Assembly (NCBI RefSeq): GCF_000420945.1
Contig: NZ_ATVX01000011.1
Coordinates: forward strand, 1 to 64,000
DNA: 64,000 bases
Reading direction: 5' to 3'
Origin: Butyrivibrio sp. VCB2006
GTDB taxonomy: Bacteria > Bacillota > Clostridia > Lachnospirales > Lachnospiraceae
A program made the translations under genes and the position numbers. Under the pieces are notes generated by a model. That model saw only the letters and a list, made by a program, of their open reading frames with translations, did not search any database and was not told where the DNA came from. Numbering within the stretch: position 1 is the stretch's first letter; each line of letters starts with the position of its first letter. This document shows, one piece after another, positions 51,718 to 61,041 of this stretch.

Positions 51718-53211
51718 TTAGTCCTGTCTGTACTTGCTGCCGTAGGACCTGTAATACTTGTGTGATAAAACCTCTCCTGAGTTCTTGTCATAAGTGATTA
51801 CCTGAACGTCATACCAGATATGATCATCATCATAAAGGTAATTCACCTCTTCATTTTCCTTGGCATAAAGAAGTCTGAAGCGCTGCTCCACAGGCTGATA
51901 AACCATGCTGCCCATGGCTGTTGCTACTCCGTCCAGCATCTCTTCGCCGCAGGCCTCATAAACATTTCCTGAACCCGCATCATTGATCATAATGTATGGG
52001 CCCTGAGTGTTCACAATCTTGTCAGTGCCTGACATCTTGGATACCAGCTCTTTTACCCCGTCATCTGAAAAAGCATTGGAGCCCTGGTTAAAGTACACTA
52101 CTGAGCCCACATCTCCAAAGGACAGCATCTCAAGCTGTGTGTAGAGCTCATCAGCATTTACCGCTCCGCTCTTCATGTTGTCAGCATATCTTGCCGCACA
52201 CTCATCGTAGTACTCGTATCCGGCCTGCCCTCTGTGATCTGTAAGATCTGCGTTTTCCAAAAGCCAGTTGCCCAGAAAGTCTGTAACCTTCTTGGCTCCC
52301 AGAGCATTGAGATGACCTGTATCGTTCAAATCTGTATATACATCTATTATATCCAAATCTAGCATATTAATATAGGGAACGCCGTACATTCCTGCTGTGA
52401 CGCCTGCGCTGTTAGCCGCAATCTTGTCCTCAGTGGTAGGACAAAACGGAAGGTAAGTAACAAGAACGCCAATTCCACGTCTTTGGCACTCATCAATTAT
52501 CTTCATAAGATATTCCTGGCCGACTGTGTGCTCCGCAAGGACTTCTCCCTCTGCAGGGTCAGGGCTTGTTGAAGGTTTAAGCTCAACCTCATATCTAAGC
52601 TCTCCGCCAAAGAGGCCTTCGCCGCCGTTTTTGCCCGCAAGAACATCGTAGTCCTCTCTTGTAAGTTCGTTCCATCTGTCGTGATAAACCATAAAGTCAA
52701 AGAGGAATTCTTTTCTGATCTCTTTATCCTGAATAAGGTCTGAAATGGCAGCAAGCTTGAGTCTGTTAAGTGGCCAGCAGTCCATATTAAGGTGAAGCTG
52801 ATCTATAGAAGAATCAATATCCTCCTGAGGTGTGTTCTCATTCATCACATCCAGGTACTGATAGTTCTTTTCAAGCATGTAGGCATCCACCACAACCCAC
52901 TTAGGTGTGCAATAATCGAGAGCCTCAATCAGCTCCCAGTAGGTTGCCTGCATTACAGAGCCGTGTCCACCCATGTTGTAGGAAGTAAAGCCGTAGTCCT
53001 TGTACAAGCTTGCAGGATTCACTCCGTTTATGACGTGTGATGATCCCATGAACAGAACGTCAATATTTCCTTTTTCTGCCTGGGTAAAAAAGTCTGCATA
53101 TTTATTGTTACTTTCTTTTCTTCGAACTACTGTTGCCGCAGCATACAGGCACCCTGAAACCACCGCAACAAATAGTGCTATTACCAATAGATTTAAAATC
53201 TTCTTTTTCAT
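51718..53211 (-). CDS. SGNH-like protein paired with MBOAT acyltransferase
   Basis: A 497-residue protein with one N-terminal membrane helix or signal anchor (about 5-28) and an extracellular SGNH-like domain: VLFMGSSHVINGVNPASLYKDYG for the serine block, YNMGGHGSV, LVTYLPFCPTTEDK and TDLNDTGHLNALGAKKV for the Asp-His pair. The C-terminal 190 residues are extra, perhaps a sensing or acceptor-binding domain. It follows the MBOAT gene by ten bases and should act as its transfer partner outside the cell. It is not closely similar to the protein at 42506. Confidence 0.85.
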   Translation of the reverse strand: MKKKILNLLVIALFVAVVSGCLYAAATVVRRKESNNKYADFFTQAEKGNIDVLFMGSSHVINGVNPASLYKDYGFTSYNMGGHGSVMQATYWELIEALDYCTPKWVVVDAYMLEKNYQYLDVMNENTPQEDIDSSIDQLHLNMDCWPLNRLKLAAISDLIQDKEIRKEFLFDFMVYHDRWNELTREDYDVLAGKNGGEGLFGGELRYEVELKPSTSPDPAEGEVLAEHTVGQEYLMKIIDECQRRGIGVLVTYLPFCPTTEDKIAANSAGVTAGMYGVPYINMLDLDIIDVYTDLNDTGHLNALGAKKVTDFLGNWLLENADLTDHRGQAGYEYYDECAARYADNMKSGAVNADELYTQLEMLSFGDVGSVVYFNQGSNAFSDDGVKELVSKMSGTDKIVNTQGPYIMINDAGSGNVYEACGEEMLDGVATAMGSMVYQPVEQRFRLLYAKENEEVNYLYDDDHIWYDVQVITYDKNSGEVLSHKYYRSYGSKYRQD

Positions 53212-53221
53212 ATCTCACCCT

Positions 53222-54694
53222 TTAGAACTGCTGATATATAAAGCTTGAAGCATCGTAGCCCGGGCCCCAGATTCCGCAAACTGCGATAACCAGAATCGCA
53301 ACGATCATAATGATCCATCTAAGCCACCAGGGTTGCCTTAATATCTTTTCCCTTACTACGATTCCGCGAACGCTCATAAGGTCCACAACAAATACAATAA
53401 CTACTCCGATTGCAAGAAGCAGCATATTTGCCTGATCAAGGCCGTGCTTAAACAACTCTCCGTTTGTCAGAACCCAAGGGGTAAAAGACAAGCTCTTGCC
53501 GATAACATCGAAGGCTGCAGCCAGGGTATCTGCTCTAAAAAACACCCATGCAAGATTTACCAGAAGGAAGGTGATAACTGTCTTAACAAGTCCATGGGCA
53601 AAGGATTCTCTGTCCACCTTGAAGGTCTTAACAAGAAAATCTCTTACTGGCTTTAACAGGAAGCCAACAATCTGGTATAGGCCGTGGAGAAGTCCCCAAA
53701 CCACAAAGGTCCAGTTGGCACCGTGCCACAGTCCGCTTACAGCAAAGACAATAATGATGTTCAGGTACTTACGGGCTACTCCCTTTCTGTTGCCGCCAAG
53801 AGGAATGTAGATGTAATCCTTGAGCCAGCTTGAAAGTGAGATATGCCATCTGCGCCAGAACTCAGCAATAGATTTTGAAAGGTAAGGCGCATCGAAGTTG
53901 TTCATAACATCGATTCCAAGAAGCCTTGCAGAGCCTATAACAATATGTGAATAACCTGCAAAATCGCAGTATATTTCAAGAGTATAAAGAAGTGTTCCGA
54001 TGAAGGTAATAGTGCCTGTTACAGGATTGTCATAGACATTTCCTACGAAGATCGCCATTCTGTCAGCCAGAACCAGCTTCATGAAATAGCCCCAGAGAAT
54101 CTGTAAAAATCCGTCCTTGAGCATCTCCATGTCCACAGTTACAGGATAGTTGAACTGCGGGATCAGGTTATCCGCTCTGTCGATAGGACCTGAAATAATC
54201 TGGGTAAAGAATGATACGTAAAGCGCATACTTGGCGATGTTTCTCTCAGCCTTTATGGTGCCTCTTTTTACATCAATCAGATAGGACAGAGCCTTAAGAA
54301 TGTAAAAAGAAATACCGATTGGAGCAAGGATACTGATAGCCGGCGCTTCTTTTCCCATAATTCCAAATACAGTGCCTGCAAAAAAGCCCAGGTATTTGAA
54401 AACTGCAAGCATGCCTACGTTAACAATGATGCACAGAACAAAGATCAGATTATTACCTGACTTGCCATTGCCTGATTCTGAACCATTTGCGGTGCCTTTA
54501 TCCATGAGAAGTCCTGCGCCGTAGGTCGTCAGTATGGAAATCACAAGAACAATCAGTCCCTTGATATCCAAACTTGCGTAAAATCCCAAACTGGCGATAA
54601 GAAGCAGTATGTATCTAAATTTACGCGGCAGGCAGTAGTTAAGCGCTGCAACTGCAAATATAAAAATCAGAAATGCAAATGATGTAACCTGCAT
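53222..54694 (-). CDS. MBOAT O-acyltransferase
   Basis: A 490-residue AlgI/DltB-type membrane enzyme with about 11 helices. Motifs are SGPIDRADNLIPQF, LYTLEIYCDFAGYSHIVIGS, NFDAPYLSKSIAEFWRRWHISLSSWL and the catalytic histidine in VSGLWHGANWTFVVWGLLHG. It would carry an acyl group to the SGNH partner encoded ten bases downstream. This is the second MBOAT/SGNH pair within 10 kb. Acceptor glycan unknown. Confidence 0.94.
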   Translation of the reverse strand: MQVTSFAFLIFIFAVAALNYCLPRKFRYILLLIASLGFYASLDIKGLIVLVISILTTYGAGLLMDKGTANGSESGNGKSGNNLIFVLCIIVNVGMLAVFKYLGFFAGTVFGIMGKEAPAISILAPIGISFYILKALSYLIDVKRGTIKAERNIAKYALYVSFFTQIISGPIDRADNLIPQFNYPVTVDMEMLKDGFLQILWGYFMKLVLADRMAIFVGNVYDNPVTGTITFIGTLLYTLEIYCDFAGYSHIVIGSARLLGIDVMNNFDAPYLSKSIAEFWRRWHISLSSWLKDYIYIPLGGNRKGVARKYLNIIIVFAVSGLWHGANWTFVVWGLLHGLYQIVGFLLKPVRDFLVKTFKVDRESFAHGLVKTVITFLLVNLAWVFFRADTLAAAFDVIGKSLSFTPWVLTNGELFKHGLDQANMLLLAIGVVIVFVVDLMSVRGIVVREKILRQPWWLRWIIMIVAILVIAVCGIWGPGYDASSFIYQQF

Positions 54695-54710
54695 AATTCC
54701 CCCATTTATC

Positions 54711-55649
54711 TTAGAAATTGATTCTCTTTTCCTCTACGACTAGAGGTCTTCCGATTACACGGGTGTTGATGTTGAGAATATACTCACCCATAAGTCCTAT
54801 GAAAAAGAGCTGTATAGCACCGATAAGGAACATACCAATGATCATTGGAGCGTAGCCTGCGTGGAAGCTGTACCAGTGTGTGAGCTTCAGAACCAGGTAA
54901 ACGAAAGCCACAATAACATCAATCAGAGCACATACAAAACCTGCAATTGTGCAAAGCCTTAATCCCACCTTAGTGTAAGAGGTAATACTCAGCATTGCTG
55001 CATCGTACAGTGTGTAGAAGTTGTTGTGAGTCTTTCCTGCGCGGCGCTGTGGCTGCTCATATTCAACAGTTGTCATGTTGAAGCCTTCGCCGTACTCCGC
55101 AACGATTCCTCTGATGAATGGAACCGGATCATTAAGTTTTCTAAGAAGCTGAATAAAAGTCTTGTCGTAAAGTCCAAAGCCTGTGAAGTGCTCAATCATG
55201 CGGACATTAGACATGTTCTTGATTATCTTGTAATACATGGTTCTAAGGAAATAGATAAATCCGTTTTCCTTACTGGAAGACTTGATTCCACTTACAATCT
55301 TGTGGCCCTGCTCCCATTTCTGTACAAAGACAGGAATCAGCTCAACCGGATCCTGGAAGTCTGCGCAGATAGGAATTACGCAGTCGCCGTCAAGGCTACA
55401 CATTCCGTGGAAAGGAGAGTTAAACTGGCCAAAGTTGGTCACATTGAAGATTGCCTTAATCTTGGGATTGCCGGCGCAGATATTTTCAATCTTATCTCTT
55501 GTGCCGTCTGTTGATGCGTTGTCGATAAAGACAATCTCATAGTCGTAGGCAGAAAGCTTTTCTTTGAGAACTTTCTCAACTGCTGCTGAGATAGGCTCAA
55601 CGTTCTCTACCTCGTTAAAACATGGAATCAAAATACTAATTTTTTTCAT
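54711..55649 (-). CDS. GtrB/DPM1-type GT2 glycosyltransferase with membrane helices
   Basis: A 312-residue enzyme: GT-A domain SILIPCFNEVENVEPISAAV, IDNASTDGTRDKIE and ICADFQDPVELIP (DxD), then two membrane helices near the C-terminus (about 232-255 and 266-290) and LLVEE-like RPLVVEEKRINF. Such enzymes load a sugar on undecaprenyl phosphate for later transfer outside. ATG 55649 has AAAGG six bases upstream. The half-size transporters at 40.6 kb and the GT-C-like proteins could be its flippase and transferase. Confidence 0.9.
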   Translation of the reverse strand: MKKISILIPCFNEVENVEPISAAVEKVLKEKLSAYDYEIVFIDNASTDGTRDKIENICAGNPKIKAIFNVTNFGQFNSPFHGMCSLDGDCVIPICADFQDPVELIPVFVQKWEQGHKIVSGIKSSSKENGFIYFLRTMYYKIIKNMSNVRMIEHFTGFGLYDKTFIQLLRKLNDPVPFIRGIVAEYGEGFNMTTVEYEQPQRRAGKTHNNFYTLYDAAMLSITSYTKVGLRLCTIAGFVCALIDVIVAFVYLVLKLTHWYSFHAGYAPMIIGMFLIGAIQLFFIGLMGEYILNINTRVIGRPLVVEEKRINF

Positions 55650-55669
55650 ATAAAACCTTTCAAAACTGT

Positions 55670-55730
55670 ACATTTAGATATATGAACTAAATGTTATTCA
55701 TAACAGAAGCACGCAAAGAATGCGTGCTTC
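55670..55730 (-). repeat. Two hairpins between the flavoprotein and GT2 genes
   Basis: GAAGCACGCA/TGCGTGCTTC (55706-55730) is a ten-pair stem with a five-base loop, 20 bases after the flavoprotein stop. ACATTTAG/CTAAATGT (55670-55694) is a second stem. TGTTATGAAT follows the first, so it is not a clear terminator. This is the third such row in the window. Confidence 0.6.
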
Positions 55731-55749
55731 AAAAATTACGTGCAAATTA

Positions 55750-57339
55750 TTAGTCTACCTCAACCTCATCATTTGTCTCGGCAGATTTGTTCTCATCGCT
55801 CTCGTGATACTCTTTTTCTGTATTAACATTCCATACGTTAGTACGGTCTGTGCTGCCGCTTACGATATTCTTAACAGCCTCGAAAGATGTGCACATTGAG
55901 TGGTCGATGTTGTTGTATCTGTGCTGACCATTACGTCCAACGCAGTACAAATTATCAATAGTATTGAGATAGTCAACAAGCTTATCCATCTCATCATAGG
56001 TATCAAAGTAAGCAGGATATGCCTTCTTAACTCGCTCCATGTGGTAATCAATAACTTCCTTAGGATCGCTGATGAGCTTAAGTGTAACCATCTCATCGAT
56101 TGCCATCTTGGCAAACTCATCCTCGGTCATGTTCCACATGTTGTCACCTTCAAAGCAGAAGTACTCAAGGCCAACCCATACAGTGTGCTCAAGATCCTTA
56201 ACAAGGTATGGTGACCAGTTGTTGTAAATCTGGAAACGTCCCATCTTAACTGTTCTGTCCTGAACATATACCCAGTTATCAGGAACGATATTGCCGATAG
56301 TCTTGATGTTTGTCTTGTTCTGAAGATTAAGCTTAGGAACAAGAACTCCAAGAGTCATGTAATCACGGTAAGGAAGACCTGCTGCGATTCTTGCAGGATC
56401 TGCAGGCACATCGTTCATTCCTGCTACGAGATCCTTAACAGGCATTGAGCTGATAACTACATCGCCGTCAATGTCGATCTCCTTGCCATCCTGAAGATAA
56501 GTAACACCCTTAATGTGGTTGCCTTCCTTGCGGACCTTGGTAACCTTGGCATTCATAATAATTGTTCCGCCAAGCTTCTTGATTTCTTCCGCTGTAACTT
56601 CCCAAAGCTGACCCGGGCCAAGCTTAGGATAGCTGAACTCCTCGATAAGAGAAGTCTCTACCTTGCCGCCCTGCTTACCTGTCTTCTTGCGGAAAGCATT
56701 ACGAAGAACTTCCATAATGGAAACACCCTTAACTCTCTGAGCACCCCAGCTAGGATCAATCTCAGAAGGATGTCTTCCCCAAAGGTTCTCTGTGTAATAC
56801 TCAAAGAACATGGAGTAGAGCTTCTTACCAAATCTATTAACGTAGAAATCTTCGAGAGACTTCTCTTCTCTCTTGTGGATCATAGCACCCATGTAAGAAA
56901 ATCCACATGCTATGGTCTTGGCAAGACCCATGTTCTTGAAGGTCTCAACCTTGAGAGAAATAGGATAATCATAGAATTTACGATCAAAGAAAATTCTTGA
57001 AACCCTGTTACGACGAAGCATAACTCTGTCTTCCTTCTCAGGATCAGGGCCACCCTCAGCCATCTTCATAGGGCGATTAAGAACTATATCATCATATGTT
57101 GGAGAACCCTGGAGAGGAAGCATCTTCTGCCACCAATCGTTGACCTCAGGTACCTTGGAAAAGAATCTGTGGCCACCCATATCCATACGGTTTCCCTTGT
57201 AATTAACAGTTCTGGAAATACCACCAAACTGCTGTGTTTCCTCAAAAACTATAACCTGATAATCATCAGACTTGGTCAATAATTCATAGGCTGCAGTAAG
57301 ACCTGCAGGGCCTGCTCCGATTATCAACGCCTTTTTCAT
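55750..57339 (-). CDS. FAD-dependent amino-oxidase-family protein, UGM-like
   Basis: A 529-residue flavoprotein with dinucleotide motif [67 protein letters not shown] and [18 protein letters not shown] near the end. These are the landmarks of UDP-galactopyranose-mutase-like and protoporphyrinogen-oxidase-like proteins found beside GtrB-type GT2 genes. It is longer than true UGM (about 370) and lacks its arginine signature as far as I can see, so the reaction is unknown. Start ATG 57339 has GAGGG seven bases upstream. A strong promoter precedes it. Confidence 0.85.
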   Translation of the reverse strand: MKKALIIGAGPAGLTAAYELLTKSDDYQVIVFEETQQFGGISRTVNYKGNRMDMGGHRFFSKVPEVNDWWQKMLPLQGSPTYDDIVLNRPMKMAEGGPDPEKEDRVMLRRNRVSRIFFDRKFYDYPISLKVETFKNMGLAKTIACGFSYMGAMIHKREEKSLEDFYVNRFGKKLYSMFFEYYTENLWGRHPSEIDPSWGAQRVKGVSIMEVLRNAFRKKTGKQGGKVETSLIEEFSYPKLGPGQLWEVTAEEIKKLGGTIIMNAKVTKVRKEGNHIKGVTYLQDGKEIDIDGDVVISSMPVKDLVAGMNDVPADPARIAAGLPYRDYMTLGVLVPKLNLQNKTNIKTIGNIVPDNWVYVQDRTVKMGRFQIYNNWSPYLVKDLEHTVWVGLEYFCFEGDNMWNMTEDEFAKMAIDEMVTLKLISDPKEVIDYHMERVKKAYPAYFDTYDEMDKLVDYLNTIDNLYCVGRNGQHRYNNIDHSMCTSFEAVKNIVSGSTDRTNVWNVNTEKEYHESDENKSAETNDEVEVD

Positions 57340-57421
57340 ACTCATTCCCTCGATTTGTTATTATTCTGTGCAGACATCTAATATCTGCATCATATTTGTT
57401 TGTCAAATAAACAACAATAGT

Positions 57422-57450
57422 AGTATATCCTATATGGCCTATTTCTTCAA
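57422..57450 (-). promoter_or_regulatory. Promoter of the flavoprotein-GT2-MBOAT run
   Basis: On the minus strand TTGAAG (57450-57445), a 17-base spacer and TATACT (57427-57422). An inverted repeat TGCAGA/TCTGCA (57369-57389) lies in the leader before the ATG. Genes down to udk could follow from here. Confidence 0.8.
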
Positions 57451-57514
57451 TACAAGTAGCGTAGACGAAATATCGTTAATTCTTTAAGACTTTCTTAAGA
57501 TTGCCCCCAAAGTC

Positions 57515-57543
57515 TTCACATTGTAAAAATACGTGTTTATAAT
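57515..57543 (+). promoter_or_regulatory. Promoter of the SGNH lipoprotein gene
   Basis: TTCACA (57515-57520), a 17-base spacer and TATAAT (57538-57543) lie 35 bases before the ATG at 57578. It is divergent from the flavoprotein promoter, 64 bases apart. Confidence 0.85.
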
Positions 57544-57577
57544 GGCAAGTAGTTTAGAAAAGTGAGGATTTGATTAT

Positions 57578-58837
57578 ATGAATAAAAAACTAATAATGAT
57601 GACCGCAGTCACCATGGCCTTTTCCATGATGATAACAGGTTGTAGTCTTAACAAGGACGACTCCAAAGAGGCTACAGAATATATCAATGATGAAACACTT
57701 AATTCAAGCGATGACAGCGCAGGACTCGCAAGCTCCTCAAATATCATTGTGGCTGATGATCTTGCAACGCCTGATTTTGAAGACTATACTACCGCAGCTG
57801 CTTCTACAGAAGCAAGCCAGGAAGCGACTGAAGAGAGCAAGGAAGAAGATAAAGTTGTAATGGTATTCTTCGGAGACAGCCAGATTGCCAACGGTAGAAA
57901 CGATGGTACAGACATCCCTACTTTGGTTCAGCAAAGAGTACCTAATTCAGTAGCTTATAACTTTGCTATTGGCGGAACAACTGCTTCTCTTGAATCTTCA
58001 ACTTCCAATTATCAGGATTATGAGAACTGGACTTCCAATAGCTTTGTAGGTATGGTTCACGCTTTCACAGGCAAAGTTGCAAAAGGTAATGTCCTCAGTG
58101 CATTGCCTGACCTTATTACGGCAATGGATTCTGTTAATCCTGCTGACGTAGATTACTACTTCATCGAGTATGGCGCCAACGATTTCTTCGCCAAAGTTCC
58201 TCTTGATAAGTTCAATACTGAGGAACACTACGAAGATATTTACACCTACTACGGAGCACTTCGCTTGGGTATTTCGGAACTTCGCGAGGCAAGTCCTAAT
58301 GCGAGATTCTTCCTTATCTCTCCTGTATACGGAATCTACAAAGACAACAGCGGCAACTACCTTGGAGATTCCTATGTAGTAAGTAACGGTTTTGGAACAC
58401 TTTCAGATTATGCCAAGAAAATGGGTAATGTTTCAGCAGATGAAGAGAATTGTTTCCTTGTAGATGCAATGTTCGGTTCAAGATTCGACCTGTACCTTGA
58501 CACAGCAGATCAGTACCTTATGGATAACGTCCACTTAACAGAAACCGGCAGACGTATCCTTGCAAGAATGGTTGCTCACTGGCCTAACGGCTTTGAATTC
58601 AATGAGCCTAAGGCTTACAGAGAATCTGATTTTGTTAACATTGCAACTTTTGATCCCGATGAGTTCTATCGTCTTGATGACGGTGTCCTCATGGATGCTT
58701 TCCCAGATCAGTTCGAGCTTCTCTTAAATGGCGAGTACAAGCTTGTTAAGCCTAACGAGAACACGCCTCAGCCATCACAGGAGAATCAGGCGTCTGGAGA
58801 GAATTCAGAGAATCAGGAAAACCAGGAAGCGCAGTAA
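57578..58837 (+). CDS. SGNH hydrolase lipoprotein
   Basis: A 419-residue secreted lipoprotein. The signal peptide ends in the lipobox MITGC (Cys22), followed by a Ser/Asp/Glu-rich spacer to residue 85. The SGNH domain (about 88-355) has all blocks: VFFGDSQIANGRN with the nucleophile serine, FAIGGTTAS, EYGANDFFAK (GxND) and MDNVHLTETGRR (DxxH). The C-terminus is Gln/Asn/Glu-rich. It is probably a cell-surface esterase, for example deacetylating a glycan made by the MBOAT systems nearby; plant polysaccharide deacetylation is an alternative for this rumen-type family. It is transcribed alone on the plus strand. Confidence 0.9.
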   Translation: MNKKLIMMTAVTMAFSMMITGCSLNKDDSKEATEYINDETLNSSDDSAGLASSSNIIVADDLATPDFEDYTTAAASTEASQEATEESKEEDKVVMVFFGDSQIANGRNDGTDIPTLVQQRVPNSVAYNFAIGGTTASLESSTSNYQDYENWTSNSFVGMVHAFTGKVAKGNVLSALPDLITAMDSVNPADVDYYFIEYGANDFFAKVPLDKFNTEEHYEDIYTYYGALRLGISELREASPNARFFLISPVYGIYKDNSGNYLGDSYVVSNGFGTLSDYAKKMGNVSADEENCFLVDAMFGSRFDLYLDTADQYLMDNVHLTETGRRILARMVAHWPNGFEFNEPKAYRESDFVNIATFDPDEFYRLDDGVLMDAFPDQFELLLNGEYKLVKPNENTPQPSQENQASGENSENQENQEAQ

Positions 58838-58838
58838 T

Positions 58839-60047
58839 TTACAGCTTGGACATTCCAAATCCTGCGGTAACAAGAAGTCTTATCAAAGATACAATCACAA
58901 GTCCCACTGCCATTCCATCAAGGCCAAACATAACAGTTGCAGGAACAACTATGGCAGTAAAGGCTGCGATATAGATAATATTGATAATAAGCTGCAATTT
59001 CTCCTTGGTAAAGCTCATTACAATTACCATTAGAGATCCGGAGATAAAATATAATATCTGTCCCAAATTAGCCAGGAAGAAATACTTCCTGGCTTCTTTT
59101 ATAACATCAGGGTACATGATCTGTACAAATACCATAGAAACCAGGGAGCAAACCAGCGCTCCAGCCACTGACAATACAAGCATAAGAAGACTGATAAGAG
59201 CAAACTTCTTCTTATCAAGCTTGATCTTGTAGTTGGTAAAATAGCTGATTATAACGCCGTTAAGAGGTGTTGTAAGCATAGCTACAATCTTACCGATAAG
59301 GCTTGCTGTGTAGAACACTGTAACCTCTCTTGCTCCAACAAGGAGTCTTAACAGTATTCTGTCTGAATTAAGGATAAGTGCGGAAATAAGGTTACTGGCT
59401 GAAATCACCCAGGCAGATTTTAAATTTTCCCTATAACTTGTAGAAAGCTTGGCAAAAGGCGCCCTGAAAATGCTGCCTCTTACTATGGTATAGATAATAC
59501 CAAACAGCTCTCCCATAAGGATTGTAAGAGCCCAGCTTCCTGTGTATGGGAACAGTAATAGTCCCACAATATATCCCACAGATACAGCAGTAAAGAAAGC
59601 GAAGTACCTTACAAATCTGATGTTCATGCGGTACTCAACATCAGCGTAGTACCTAAATACCGTCACGATCATCAAAACTGCCATCTGAACGAAGGCTACA
59701 ATAGTCAGCTCTTTTAACACAAAAAGAGCTACAAAGGTGACCACCAGTGATATCCCTGCGATGATAGTAAGAAACAGGTTGTAGTCACCGTTTTCCTGAG
59801 TCCTGTCCTTTTTAGCCACCATTCTGGAATAGCTTGCAGCAGTACCAAAGCCTGCGCCCATAACTGATACAACAGAAATCAAATATAAAACGGTGCCAAA
59901 GGCCTCTGCACCAACCCGGGCATTAAGCCCGGGATAGATAAGAAGCTGTAGGACACCGTTATAAATAACCAGCGCAAGTACGCTGAATATAAAATCTTTG
60001 GAAGCACTAAGTGCCAGGCTTTTCTTCTGATTAGTAGAATCAGCCAT
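58839..60047 (-). CDS. Wzx-like polysaccharide flippase
   Basis: A 402-residue integral membrane protein of the MATE/MOP superfamily with about 12 helices, starting KDFIFSVLALVIYNGVLQLLIYPGLNARVG and containing FGTVLYLISVVSVMGAGFGTAASYSR, the typical opening of polysaccharide flippases. It would flip an undecaprenyl-PP-linked repeat unit. No Wzy polymerase was identified beside it. ATG 60047 has AGGAG nine bases upstream and overlaps the GT2 gene by eight bases. It converges with the lipoprotein gene with one base between the stops. Confidence 0.88.
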   Translation of the reverse strand: MADSTNQKKSLALSASKDFIFSVLALVIYNGVLQLLIYPGLNARVGAEAFGTVLYLISVVSVMGAGFGTAASYSRMVAKKDRTQENGDYNLFLTIIAGISLVVTFVALFVLKELTIVAFVQMAVLMIVTVFRYYADVEYRMNIRFVRYFAFFTAVSVGYIVGLLLFPYTGSWALTILMGELFGIIYTIVRGSIFRAPFAKLSTSYRENLKSAWVISASNLISALILNSDRILLRLLVGAREVTVFYTASLIGKIVAMLTTPLNGVIISYFTNYKIKLDKKKFALISLLMLVLSVAGALVCSLVSMVFVQIMYPDVIKEARKYFFLANLGQILYFISGSLMVIVMSFTKEKLQLIINIIYIAAFTAIVVPATVMFGLDGMAVGLVIVSLIRLLVTAGFGMSKL

Positions 60048-60981
60048 TATAATCATTCTCCTTGTGTCTCTGGAGCATGTTCAGCTGCATCTCAAACTGG
60101 CGTCTGTCTCCGATTGCCATAGTGGAGAGAATAACTCCGGCAAAGAATGCCTGAACAGCAGATAACATAATAAAGCAGCACACAATAAGTGTAGGAATCT
60201 TAGGTACAAGATGTGTTGCCCAATACTCCTGAAGAATCGGAATAAAGAAACCGATTGAAACAAGAGCAAGAACAATAGCGATCATAAGGAAGAATCCAAA
60301 TGGCTTGTAGCTTCTGTACAGTCTCATGATAGTCTTAAGAACCTTGAAACCATCTGAGTAAGTATTAAGCTTACTTACTGAGCCTTCCGGACGATCTCTG
60401 TAATCAATGACTACATTCTCAATCTGCATGTTGTTGTAAACAGCATGGATAGTCATCTCTGTCTCAATCTCAAATCCCTTGGAAAGAACAGGGAAGGTCT
60501 TAACAAACTCATAACTGAATGCTCTGAAACCAGTCATGATATCTCTGATGTTACAACCAAAGAGCTTGTTGATACTTCCTCTTACAAGGTTATTACCAAA
60601 GTTATGGAAAGGTCTCTTATTCTCCTGATAGTAGGTTGATGACAATCTGTCTCCAACTACCATGTCAGCATTGCGGTTAAGAACCATGTCAACCATCTCT
60701 CTTGCTGACTCCATTGGATATGTATCGTCTCCGTCAACCATTACATAAACAAGGGCATCAATCTCGCGGAACATGCGTCTGATAACATTTCCCTTGCCCT
60801 GCATATATTCATTTCTTACAACAGCTCCGGCCTCAGCAGCGATCTCTGCTGTTCTGTCCTTAGAGTTATTGTTGTATACGTAAATTGTAGCTTCGGGAAG
60901 AGCTGCCTTTGCATCTCTTACAACCTTGCCAATAGTCTTTTCCTCATTGTAACAAGGAATAAGTACTGCTATTTTATCCAT
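60040..60981 (-). CDS. DPM1/GtrB-type GT2 glycosyltransferase
   Basis: A 313-residue enzyme with GT-A motifs VLIPCYNEEKTIGKVV, NNNSKDRTAE and MVDGDDTYP (DxD), GFRAFSYEFVKTFPVL, and two C-terminal membrane helices (about 232-255, 265-290). It probably makes an undecaprenyl-phosphate-linked sugar. GGAGGG lies five bases before the ATG. It overlaps the flippase gene by eight bases, so the two are co-translated, and follows the radical SAM gene. Confidence 0.9.
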   Translation of the reverse strand: MDKIAVLIPCYNEEKTIGKVVRDAKAALPEATIYVYNNNSKDRTAEIAAEAGAVVRNEYMQGKGNVIRRMFREIDALVYVMVDGDDTYPMESAREMVDMVLNRNADMVVGDRLSSTYYQENKRPFHNFGNNLVRGSINKLFGCNIRDIMTGFRAFSYEFVKTFPVLSKGFEIETEMTIHAVYNNMQIENVVIDYRDRPEGSVSKLNTYSDGFKVLKTIMRLYRSYKPFGFFLMIAIVLALVSIGFFIPILQEYWATHLVPKIPTLIVCCFIMLSAVQAFFAGVILSTMAIGDRRQFEMQLNMLQRHKENDYNG

Positions 60982-61041
60982 GTAATCCCTCCGGCTCTGG
61001 CATTTACACCAAAGTCTCTTATACCCTCACTGTTATTGCTA

